64,000 bases of DNA from Lophium mytilinum. Taxonomy: Eukaryota > Ascomycota > Dothideomycetes > Mytilinidiales > Mytilinidiaceae. The stretch lies in contig MU004190.1 of assembly GCA_010093605.1 (NCBI GenBank), positions 1,695,599 through 1,759,598 on the forward strand, in the 5' to 3' direction. Shown here piece after piece: positions 20,957 to 30,430 of the stretch. Each line of letters begins with the position of its first letter. The first letter of the stretch is position 1. The notes beneath the pieces were generated by a model that searched no databases, was not told the origin of the DNA, and was given only the letters and a program-made list of their open reading frames with translations. A program made the translations under genes and the position numbers.

Positions 20957-22201
20957 ATGTTCAGTTTTCCTCAAATGCGCAGAATGGATAAGACACCGCT
21001 CCGGGAAGAACCCATTCGCCGGAAACTCCTCCGAAAACCGCTCGGCCGTGTTACAGCGATGGTAACAGTCCGCAACACCGCCACAAATATTCTTATGGGA
21101 GATGTCATCAGCACATTGAAGAAGGAACAATAGGATCTGGTGTCGTACAAAGACGCCTTCGCTTGTTTCGGAGCGCAGGGGGCCATACGCGAGCCAGAAG
21201 ACCAAGTTGAACAAACACCATACAAGACCAACTTGTGGATACCCTGGTCCGCCAAAGTCGCCGTAGATGGCGAGGAGCTGCCACTCGGGATCGAATATGA
21301 CATCATCATATTCCCGTACACGGCTATGAGCCAGCAGGATTGTCTTGAGATACTTCACAGGTATTCTGAGAGATACATTCGTGGTACAGGTAATCTGCAC
21401 GGCTACGGAAGGGTTCTCTGCGTGCTTCCTCCCGTCAATGTCACCGTAACATGGGGTCATACGACTATGACAGTGTTGGCGAAGGATAGTATTCACATCC
21501 ATCGTGATATGTCTACGACCGCATTCGAGAGCTTGAAACCGCCCGACTGGAATTGGCTTACTGCCCATGTGGAAGAAGAAACACATCCGGATGGAAGAGT
21601 TCACAGGACGCACCTCAACCCCAATCCTAAGGGAGCTCCACCGGTCCATGCGTGGGAAAATCATGTGGACAGGTATGAACCATTTAACATCGATTACTGC
21701 GAAGAGGCTGCAGCCTGGCTGAGGCCGATTTCCGATCCCCTGATACGACGTCACTGGCGTCGGATACTCGGTGCGCAAGGCGATCGACGTCTCTTTATCC
21801 TGACTCCGAGGGACCAGGAACTCGAAACAGAGGAACGAGCTCTTCGGGCTAGTAGCGCCGCCGGACAAATCTCATCCGACTCGAGTCTCCTATACCAGCA
21901 TCGTATCATTTACGAGTACATTCAGAGAAATGTCTGGCTACGTGCTGGTCCCGAAGCGCTCGGCTTTGCGTCCGATATGAGCACATTTGCGGTACCAATC
22001 GTAGCCACGGAGTTCTTAGAGAAGGGGAAGGTGTGTACAGTCTGCATGAGCGATGTCTTTGATGACGATCATAGGGCGACGAGGCTAAGGGTTTGCGGGC
22101 ATGTCTTTGGGGAGCCGTGCTTGGAGTCTCTCATAGAGCATGACAAGGGAAAGTCGAAGTACTTGTGTCCAAATTGTCGTAAGATGATCTGCAATAAGTA
22201 G
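20957..22201 (+). CDS. RING-finger protein, probable ubiquitin ligase
   Basis: The long frame 21134-22201 ends with a C-terminal RING-like finger: CTVCMSDVFDDDHRATRLRV, then CGHVFGEPCLESLI and CPNC. This gives Cys-Cys, Cys-His, Cys and Cys-Cys pairs in C3HC4 order. Upstream, the same frame is open from ATG 20957 but meets TAG at 21131. A 72-nt intron, ATG|GTAACA...ACAATAG|GAT (21062-21133), removes it in frame and gives about 390 aa. The branch site is weak, so translation may instead start inside the second part. The N-terminal region has no recognised domain. Presumed role: E3 ligase activity. The long minus-strand frame across the same region is a shadow. Confidence 0.7.
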
Positions 22202-23050
22202 GTCGAGGCGGCCATGTTGAGACGTAGGTGGGAAACTGCCACGCAAGGCGAGAGTTAAAGGTACACTCTTTAACCACTATGCTTGGTGTACGCTTGTCTG
22301 CCATTGCTTAGAATACTTCATCAAATCTTCATATCGCCTAAAGCGATGAGCTTTTGTCTTGTTCAGAGTTCTGAAAATACTTTGCAGCAACCTCAGCAGT
22401 GGCATGCACGGTTACACATCCATCGCAGGTTATTTGAAACAAGGGCGCCACCTACTGTATGTCTCACGTACCTGCTCAGGCCCTAAGTGACACCCTGGGC
22501 TTAGAAAGGGCGGCATATTCAGCAAGCGCTTTGTTTTTTGCAGTGCCGAGCCTGCCACTAGTTGAAGTGCTTCAACAAGTTTTCCACATATTCTACAGCT
22601 AAGAGTTGCTTTCTTTTTGTATTGTGACAAAACATTCATGCACTACAAGCGGTGGCATTCAGATATATACAAAACAGTGTATTGCTATATAACACATTCT
22701 TCAGGCTCGGCCTGAGCGAGGTGCTTTACTTCTTCTGCCCTGTAACCTACAATACGCGAGTAGGAAATCTCAAGCCGTGCAGATTGAACTCCCTTTTAAC
22801 CACGTCGCTGCTTAAAATACAGGCTACCCCTGACAGTGGTGTCGAGGCTGCAAAATTGAAGCCAAGCAGTGATAGATTTGGGTGCGTAGACTAATGAATT
22901 AGTAGTCGGCATCCAGAGCTCAAAGGCATTGCGCCTCTAGGGTTTCACAATGTTTCCTGAAGTTTACGGGCAGATGATGTTTCAACAACTAATTCAACAT
23001 TGTGAATGTCTAGCATTGTTAAGCGTACTATACAATATTTCAACATCACG
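22202..23050. repeat. Intergenic with degenerate dispersed-repeat copies
   Basis: No gene seen. Around 22310-22410, ctgaaaatactttgcagcaa then cctcagcagtggcatgca resembles the core of the repeats at 24566-24803 and 51236-51480. Another variant, caagcggtggcat, lies near 22647. Confidence 0.4.
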
Positions 23051-23058
23051 TATAAAAG
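23051..23058 (+). promoter_or_regulatory. TATA box of the 23189 gene
   Basis: TATAAAAG lies 138 bp before ATG 23189 and is followed by a pyrimidine-rich, intron-free leader (cactcttcacccccaaccat). This supports ATG 23189, rather than the upstream in-frame start at 23006, as the true start. Confidence 0.6.
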
Positions 23059-23188
23059 GAACTCGCAGTCACTCTTCACCCCCAACCATCTCTCAACTGC
23101 CAGTCTGAACAGCATTCCAGCACATTCAACAACAGACTCCAGCATTCCCAACTCTTCATTCAAACTGTTGCAAACAAACACCAGCAGC

Positions 23189-24274
23189 ATGTACTACACG
23201 ACAGCTCAGCTGACCCGGTTCTTCCCATCGCTCGTTGGCAATGATGATCCCGTATCTTCCGGGAGCACCACAGTGCCAGCGGTAGAGGAACAGCCCGTCC
23301 GCGAGACCGTTCGCCATGATATCGCACAGCGACCTATAGCCAACATCCAGGAAGCTGAAAAATTCATCCGGGCCACCAAGAAATGGATCGAAAAACTGAA
23401 GGCTCTTTCCCACGCTCGTGAGAACAGCGAGCTTGTCCAATCCGATCGTCCGAGCAAGGGCCAAGACCGAACCTCTTTCCCGGCAAAAGCTGAGCGGCTG
23501 TATCAGGGTCTCTCAGATACCGATCACTCCACAGCCGCGACTCTGATCCGCCTAGTTTGCGACTTCGAACGCCTCTGGGCTGATCATCTGAAGTCTAAGG
23601 GCTTAGTGCGGCCGAAACCTGACACGGACGGCGACTATTTGTCGATAGAAGACTGGCCATTCCACAGCTACTCCACCCTCGTGAATAGCATGTGTGTCGA
23701 TTTCTACAACTCGCGCCTCACCACACCAGCGGAAGAAGCGGAGCGAGAAGCGATCGAGCGCCACGTCGTAGCCATGCAAAACGAGTTCGATGCTGTCAAC
23801 AAGCTTCGTGACCTCGCTCTCGAAGACTCCGACGATTCCGATGCAGAAGACCTGCCCCAGGAGAATGAGATCGAGGACCGCATCGACAAGGTCGAGACCG
23901 AGCTAGCCAAAGCCTGGGATCGCGTCGCTAGGTGGCTTTCCCACTTCGAGGAGAAGCACGGTGCTAGGCATCCGCGTGATTACAAGGGTAGAACTCCGAA
24001 TGAGTACCAGCATTTCCTGAAGCTGAAGCAAGGAGATGAGAATGGTGCACTCGAGCATATGCGTGAGGAGCTGAAGAATCTACGCAAGCTTGCGCGGGAG
24101 AAGTACCGGCTCGTTTCTTCTCCGAACCTGACTTGGGAAGAGGAATGCGATCAATGCAAGGACCAAGTTCGGGCAAAGCAGCTCGCGGAACGCGATCTGA
24201 CGCTCTGGTTCTGGCAGTGGGAGATGCGGCATGGAGAGATGCATCCTGAGGATCCGCAGGACTGCACCTACTAG
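23189..24274 (+). CDS. Charged coiled-coil protein, unknown function
   Basis: Intronless, 361 aa from ATG 23189 (MYYTTAQLTRFF). I recognise no family. The protein is strongly charged. An acidic run, EDSDDSDAEDLPQENEIEDR, sits mid-protein and helical heptad-like stretches rich in Glu/Lys/Arg surround it. Near the C-terminus two segments share a motif: WLSHFEEKHGARHPRDY and WFWQWEMRHGEMHPEDP (W-x-x-x-x/E-x-K/R-H-G-x-x-H-P-x-D), so an internal duplication is likely. No signal peptide or membrane segment is visible. Codon bias and the leader support a real gene. Confidence 0.65.
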   Translation: MYYTTAQLTRFFPSLVGNDDPVSSGSTTVPAVEEQPVRETVRHDIAQRPIANIQEAEKFIRATKKWIEKLKALSHARENSELVQSDRPSKGQDRTSFPAKAERLYQGLSDTDHSTAATLIRLVCDFERLWADHLKSKGLVRPKPDTDGDYLSIEDWPFHSYSTLVNSMCVDFYNSRLTTPAEEAEREAIERHVVAMQNEFDAVNKLRDLALEDSDDSDAEDLPQENEIEDRIDKVETELAKAWDRVARWLSHFEEKHGARHPRDYKGRTPNEYQHFLKLKQGDENGALEHMREELKNLRKLAREKYRLVSSPNLTWEEECDQCKDQVRAKQLAERDLTLWFWQWEMRHGEMHPEDPQDCTY

Positions 24275-24842
24275 CTCTGAAGCCATGTGAGCCGGTTCAA
24301 ATGAGCATAGCTCCTCAATATGTCTCTGAAGGGAGTAAGAATGGAGAAAAAGGAGGCTAGATGTCGATATTCGATACTAGCAGCGTGCGAGTCCCGATCT
24401 TCTCTGAATGAGTAAAGTCGCCCGAGATGGGCGATGATGAATGCACAGAATGAAATACCAACGAACGATCTCTTCTTACCTGAATCCGCGAATCCATTGA
24501 CATGTGAACTGATCTATACCGTTTTCAATTGTTTCTGTTTTCCGAGTGCATATACAATGGTATCCGTACACCTCCTTACCACCGTTTGAGGGGCCCCAAC
24601 GTCCTAGCAGAAACCGCGGACAGCGGATACACCGTCGATATGTGTGCACCATGTTGACACTGTCTGGGGGACCCTAACGAGTTTACTAGTAGTCCAAAAC
24701 GCCGCAATCTTCTCTTATTCGGGACGCTGAAGATACGCTGAGGCTCCTCAGGCAGTGGCAATCGAGCGTACGGATTCCTATGACTTGTCATTGCAGTAGA
24801 TAAATATATACAAGAACGCTCACACAAAAAAATAACCAACCC
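24275..24842. other. Intergenic, contains dispersed repeat copy A
   Basis: No gene seen. It holds the 3' flanks of two convergent genes and the repeat at 24566-24803. Confidence 0.6.
24566..24803. repeat. Dispersed repeat, copy A
   Basis: About 240 bp that aligns by eye with 51236-51480. Shared words include cctccttac, agtccaaaa.gccg, ttattcgg.acgctgaa, then cctca.gc.gtggcaa.cgag and ttgtcattg. The copies are perhaps 65-70% alike. The family is unknown; no coding capacity, and no clear LTR or TIR ends. Confidence 0.6.
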
Positions 24843-26666
24843 CTATATCGTCGCCAAATGCTGCCCCGCCCTAAACCCAAACGTCATACCCGGCCCAATA
24901 CTCGACCCTCCACCGGGATAGCACCCCCTAAACACCGAATTCTGATCACACCCCACCGAATACAGGCCCGGAATCGCACTCCCACTCTTATCCACCACCT
25001 GCGCATCCCTATTCGTCTTCAGCCCCCACATCGTGCTCACATTCCCCGGATACAGCTTCAGCGCATAAAACGGCCCTTTCTGAAACAACCCCAGATTCGG
25101 ATTCGGCTTCACCGCCGCATCGCCGTAGAACTTGTCATAGATAGTCTCGCCGCGGTCGAACTGCGGGTCTTTCCCTTTCACAGCGTTCTCGTTGCAGTCG
25201 CGGATTGTTTGGTGGAGAGTGGCGGCGTCGACTTCTGTTTTTCGTGCGAGCTCGTCGATGGTGGAGGCTTTGATGAGGTAGCCGCGGCGGAGGAGGCTTT
25301 GGATTGGGTAGGGCCAGGGGAGGGCCATGCCCATGCCGTATTTACGTAGGAAGTGGTGGTCGGCGAGGAAGAATGCTTTTGTGATCTTTTTGCTGTGCAT
25401 GTCTTTTACGAATTCTTGGTAGGGTGCGGATTCGTTGGCGAAGCGCTTTCCGTCTGGGCCGATGATGATGGAGCCGGGTTTTGATCGATCGATGGCGAAA
25501 TGGGGGTATCTTCGGACTGTGCCGTCCGCCATGTGAAGCAGGGACATGGGAGCGTAGATGGCATTGTCGGGGTTCTTTTCTGGCAAGAAACCGCCAAGCT
25601 GGGAACCGATGCGCTTTCCATCTCCTACGTTTCCTCGCGGCTGCGCTGTCCAGTCATGGTAGACGTATTCTTGTGCCTCGGGCGACCTGCCAAACCCACC
25701 GCTGGCGAGCACCACTCCCTTCCGCACTCGGATGTTGACGTCCTTCCCGTCACGCTTCACTGTGATCCCTTTAACACCATTGTCGAAGATACCTTGGATG
25801 GCGGGCGTGTTATTCCAGAACTCGACCCCTTCTTGGATTCCACTGTAGAAGAGCCGCCCGACCAGCGCATTTCCATTCGCCATCTCCGCACCTTTCCCAT
25901 ACCGCACCAAATCTGCACCGAACCGCAGAACCCTCCGCACCATATGCGCAAGGTTCCCAAAACTCCCAAACGGATTCGAGAAAACCACCAGCTCCGCAGG
26001 ATCCGCCTGCATCGTCCCAAACGCAGAGTACCCCTGGATCGGATACCTCACCTCCTTCACCCTCCCCCCCAACTTCCTCCCATCAAACTCCGCCGTCAGA
26101 ACCGTTCTACCCACCGACGCACCATCCTTCGTAATATTGTAGTCCGGCAGCGGCACCGCCTTAAACTTCATCGTCGTATTCTCCTCCATCCACTCAATCA
26201 TCTTCGGCCCGGATTCCAGAAACGCGGCGACCGTTTCCGGATCATACAACCCCCCCAGCACTTTGTGCAGATACGTATCCGCTTGCGTCTTTGAGTCTTT
26301 CACGCCGAGCCCGGGCTGGAATTTGTTGTTGGGGATCCACGCGCCGCCGCCTGAGTAGGCGGTGGTGCCGCCGAAATAGGAGGTTTTTTCGACGACGAGG
26401 ACTTTGAGACCGCGCTTGGCGGCGACGACGGCAGCGGTGAGGCCGGAGCAGCCGGAGCCGACGACTACGACGTCGTATTCATGGTCGTAGTTCTTGGGGG
26501 AGTTGGCTGGTTAGGGAGGTGGTCACGTGATAGTGAGGCTAGGGAGTTTGCATACCTGGGGATTTGAGCTTGAGGTTGCACTGAGATGGCGACTCCGAAT
26601 GAATGAGGCGGCTGTTCGCCTCAGAGGGCCGCTGAAGACTCGACGACGCGCACCGATCGACAACAT
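24843..26666 (-). CDS. FAD-dependent oxidoreductase, 3-ketosteroid dehydrogenase-like
   Basis: Two exons, 26666-26556 and 26492-24843, give 586 aa. Exon 1 encodes MLSIGARRRVFSGPLRRTAA..., an Arg/Ser-rich leader without acidic residues, typical of mitochondrial import. A 63-nt intron (GTATGC...CCCAAG) joins it in frame to the FAD-binding Rossmann motif VVVVGSGCSGLTAAV, then FGGTTAYSGGGAWIPNN. The C-terminus carries YSVGCDQNSVFRGCYPGGG then SIGPGMTFGFRAGQHLA, closing the FAD site. The family is the FAD_binding_2 fold (fumarate reductase/succinate dehydrogenase flavoproteins, KstD). Members dehydrogenate steroids or reduce fumarate-like substrates; the real substrate is unknown. Neighbours are a sugar transporter, an amidase and an FAD monooxygenase. 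Third-position GC is high. Confidence 0.88.
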
Positions 26667-27795
26667 GGCGGAGTGAACCAGGTTCTGAGCGTGGAGGAGT
26701 TATATGTCAACTATCGCCCTGGAAGATGGCGGCAAGAACAAGCAACGAGAGTGTCCGGATCGTGTCTGGAGCTCTACCAAGAGCCACCGCAGTACCAACT
26801 ACTAAGACCAGACAATACCTTCAACCAAAGCGAAGAGTCAACCAGCCACCAGGATCAATCACGTGATCTCCAAGCTCCCTCACAAACAAAAAAAGCGCGC
26901 AAGCAAAACTTAGCAAAACGACCAGGACCTCTCCGTCTCCCTGGCCTTTTTAACGGATCCCGTCGGCAACGTGCTTCCAGGGTGCTTATGCAAGATACTT
27001 CGCTTCTCCGCATACTGTGGGGTTCTTCGGGCGAACCTGAATCGTGTGGGGAAAGTAGTGCGGGAGGCGCGGCTGGGGGAATCAGTCCGTCCGAGATGCA
27101 TTATTCTATCGTCAGCTTCGCGCGCGAGGGATTCTGGCCAATCAGGGGGGTGCGACGAGGAATCGGGGGTAGTGATAATGATCGAGGGTAAGGTTGCGGA
27201 GGTCTCGGAAGGGTTGGGTGGGGATGGGTGCGGGATGTGTAGAGGCGATGTTTTGTTTTTTGGAGGTGTGGAGTGTGGATGATTTTGAGACTACAGCATG
27301 GGTTTACAAGCTTTAACGAGAGAGGAATAGCTTCGATGCCGCTTCTCAGATCTATCAACGTGGAGAGCACGAGTGGATTTTGATCATCAAACTTTAATTA
27401 TTTGATTTGGGGGCCTTCAGTCGCTTATGATTGGCCAGGCCGTGAGCGTGCTGTCAACGATGTATGTACTATCATGTGTAAATGTTCAATGCTCGTTGTC
27501 AATACATGGGTAAGTATCCCTACAAGTACCAGTGACCGTTTTGTATATAAAAGGCCGTCTTAGGGGCTGCAGTCCAACCTGGCGCGGCTAGAAGTCTACA
27601 CACGCTGTCATGTCATTTGACAACGGAGACTTTTCAAGGTTCAACTATCGGTAGCTCCAAACTGGTGAATGTCATCAATTCTGCGCTTTCTTGCGCTTAT
27701 AGTGATACGAATTATCAACAATCGGCTTCTAGTCTACTAAGGCTCATGATCAAGATGCGAACATTCCCAGCCTAAGCCATCTATTCGCCACATGT
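26667..27795. other. Intergenic, promoter of the FAD gene
   Basis: No gene supported. The plus-strand frame at 26673-27191 lacks family resemblance and overlaps the probable promoter of the minus-strand FAD gene. A TATAAAAG word lies at about 27546 with no identifiable gene after it. Confidence 0.5.
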
Positions 27796-29668
27796 TCATA
27801 CCTTAGCATCATGCGTGTCCTCAAGCTGAACGACCGCCACTTTCTCCACTTCTCCATCCGTAATATCCTTAAACTCAACCTCGACCCTCTCGCCAAACGC
27901 GCCATTGACCTCTTCAAGCGAGAGACCTTTCGTCTACAGAAAGGTTAGCAACTGCGCCAATGAGGAGAAATCCAGTACATCTAGGGTCTTACCTCAGGGA
28001 AGAAGAAATACACGATCGGCAAGAAGAAAAGATTACAAGCAATAAACACGATATTAAACTTCCACGCAATCTTATTCAGCGCAATCGGCGTCACTTGCGT
28101 AAAAGTCAACGTAATCGAATTCGCAACGAACAGCGAAATCGCCATGCCATTCGCGCGGTTCTTCGTTGGCAGGATCTCCGCGGCGTAGGCGTACGGCGAG
28201 GAGGCGTAGGTGACGCCGAAGAAGAAAATGTAGACCATGACGAAGCTGACACCGGCCTTGCCCCAGCCTGGAAGAATGTGTGAGTAGTGACACAACAGAG
28301 CTTGGGGTGGGAGATACTACTTACTCGAGTTGCCGGTGCTGGTGTAACGCTCGGAGCAGGCTGCGAAAACACCCAGCATGACGGAGAGGATGACCAAGCC
28401 GGAGAGGAACAGCTTTCGGCGGCCGACGCGGTCGATTAGGATTAGGTTGGTTACGCCACCGCATGTGTTGCAGATGGCGAATATGCCGACCATTAACAGG
28501 ATTCGTTTGGTCGTGAAGCCGAGTCCGGCGTAGAAAACAGACTGGAAGAAATGCGTTAGCGATTGTGCCTTTCTGCTGCGATTGAGGAGGGACGCACCTG
28601 GTAGACTTGGATTGTCTGTGCTCCGTTGGTCTGGACGGACGTCAAAGCAGCAATCGCGATGAGTAGACGACGTAGTTCGTTCCAGTTGGTGAACATGTGG
28701 GTCCATGAGGCGGTCTCCTTCTCCTTGGCTTCGACCTCTAGCTGCGCCGAGATTTGGATGTATTCTTTTTCCCAGAAGGTGGAATCGTGGTGGGAATCGT
28801 GGAGTCTCTTTAAGATTACTTGCGCTTCCGCGTGGCGGTCCTTGGAGATTACTGCAGTGGTCAGCGTTGCTGTCGATTGACATCAGGATAGGATGAGCAC
28901 TTACGCCAACGTGGGGAGAAAGGAATGAAGAAGCATCCAATGATGAGAAGGACGGCTGGAAGGCATTGTAGCCCAATTGGAAAACGCCTGCGGGACTTAG
29001 TATAGGATCAGGAGAGAAAGTGAGGTGGCGGGCGTACCATTGGAAAGCCAGATTAGTCGAGTGATTGCAAGCAAAGCCAACCCAAGAAGCCAAGGTCCCT
29101 GCGAGATTGAGAGTCACGATCTGGAAGGCGACCATAGTACCACGGAGGTCGGGTGGTGCAATCTCGGCTTGATAGACGTTGACAGTGGTCAGCATGATGC
29201 CAGAGGCGATTCCAGCTAACACGCGCCCGGCAAAGAACAGTCCGATTTCATGAGCTGCGGTCTGGAAGATGGCGCCAATGAGGCCGACCACTGCGCCGAA
29301 TTGAATTGTTCGCTTGCGACCGAAGCGGTCAGCGAGAGCGCTGACGAAAAGAAGGCCGATGAGGAGGCCGGCGAAGTAGATAGATCCGATGGCACTGTGA
29401 AGGGATGATCAGTCAGGGGTTCGCGGGAGAGTTGAAGTCGATTGAAAGAACGAGAAAGGGGGGACGCACCCCAGAACCGTCGCAGACGGGTTGAAGTATG
29501 CCAGAAAGCCGGGTTGCGCGAATCTGATTCATCGTTAGGATGGCTGAACAATGATCAACTCCCTCGACGCAACACTCACGTTCCAGCAATGACAGCAGCA
29601 TCATAACCATACAGCATGCTGCCGGAGCCAGCAATGCCCGCACACATCCAGTTGTATGCCTTTCCCAT
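27796..29668 (-). CDS. MFS sugar transporter
   Basis: Eight exons join in frame: 29668-29580, 29523-29470, 29394-29038, 28987-28905, 28851-28598, 28541-28325, 28267-27993, 27933-27796, about 488 aa. The start MGKAYNWMCAGIAGSGSMLY leads into helix 1. Family signatures are ADRFGRKRTIQFG (loop 2-3), GRVLAGIASGIM, YQAEIAPPDLRGTMVAFQ, FFIPFSPRWLISKDR (PESPRWL-like), LIDRVGRRKLFLSG and FFFPETKGLSLEEV. Twelve membrane helices are expected. This is the sugar-porter family of the major facilitator superfamily; it probably imports a sugar or polyol by proton symport at the plasma membrane. The N-terminal tail is short. It lies on the same strand as the FAD dehydrogenase and the amidase. Confidence 0.92.
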
Positions 29669-30430
29669 AATTGCGATAGTTGTCCTGGAACTCTGATCAA
29701 AGATTGAAACAATGTGGTGGAAGTATCCAAGAGTGATCGTCCAGTCCCGAGCCTCTGGGAACCTGGGGTAAGCTGAACTTATACGCGACGTTGGCTTGAG
29801 GTTCAATGGACGAGTGGCATTGGTCACCTCCTGACCTGGTACCCCAGATTTCGGACGGACGATCCTCGGTGCGATTGGCTTCCCCATTCTTGGCCCTTGC
29901 TATGCATCTAGACCCTGTGCGATAAAGTGGAGAAGCATTTCCGTGCTTTGCATGAGTCGGTGGTATCTTGCGTATTGCGTATTTTGTTATAACTGGTGAT
30001 GGCGTCAATTTTATTGGGGGATGGCTGTGGTGATCGCGAAGATGCCATTCGTTGATGTTCTTGGCGACGGGTACTCCAAGCCGCGAACACCAGCAAACAC
30101 ACCGAAGATGGATCATCTGGAGCATGCAGCATAAACAAGAATAGCTCCAAAATGTAAAGCGCGATACGCTAAGGCCTCCGGTATTCCGGGCACGCTGCTC
30201 TTGGCTGCCAGCCAGAACTAGTAGAAGTAGCTGTAATTGGTAAGGACCCGTCAGTCACATGCCTCTTCTCGCTAACCTCAATCATAGCGCATAGAGCTAT
30301 GCATCTAGGCCCATATTAGAAGATCTGTGGAGGCACCACAAATAGTAGTGCACAAGATTACACAGATTGTTGGTAAAGCAAGGTCGAAGTTGAGTAGTGG
30401 TTCGCGGATCAAAAAGATGGATGCTGATGG
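29669..30430. other. Intergenic, promoter of the sugar transporter
   Basis: No separate gene seen. The transporter frame is open upstream to 29887, but that part does not resemble transporters and is probably 5' UTR. Confidence 0.5.

Noticed and set aside
20948-21868. 306-codon minus-strand open frame over the RING gene
   Set aside because: It lies antisense to a frame ending in a convincing RING finger, shows no domain and has poor codon pattern; a shadow.
25500-26294. 264-codon plus-strand frame inside the FAD gene
   Set aside because: Antisense to a strongly conserved FAD oxidoreductase; Arg/His/Pro-rich composition is typical of a GC-rich shadow frame.
26673-27191. 172-codon plus-strand frame upstream of the FAD gene
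   Set aside because: No family resemblance, no leader or intron signals; overlaps the probable promoter of the FAD gene.
29669-29887. N-terminal extension of the sugar transporter to 29887
   Set aside because: In frame, but the residues do not resemble transporters; MGKAYNWM at 29668 matches the usual start close to helix 1.
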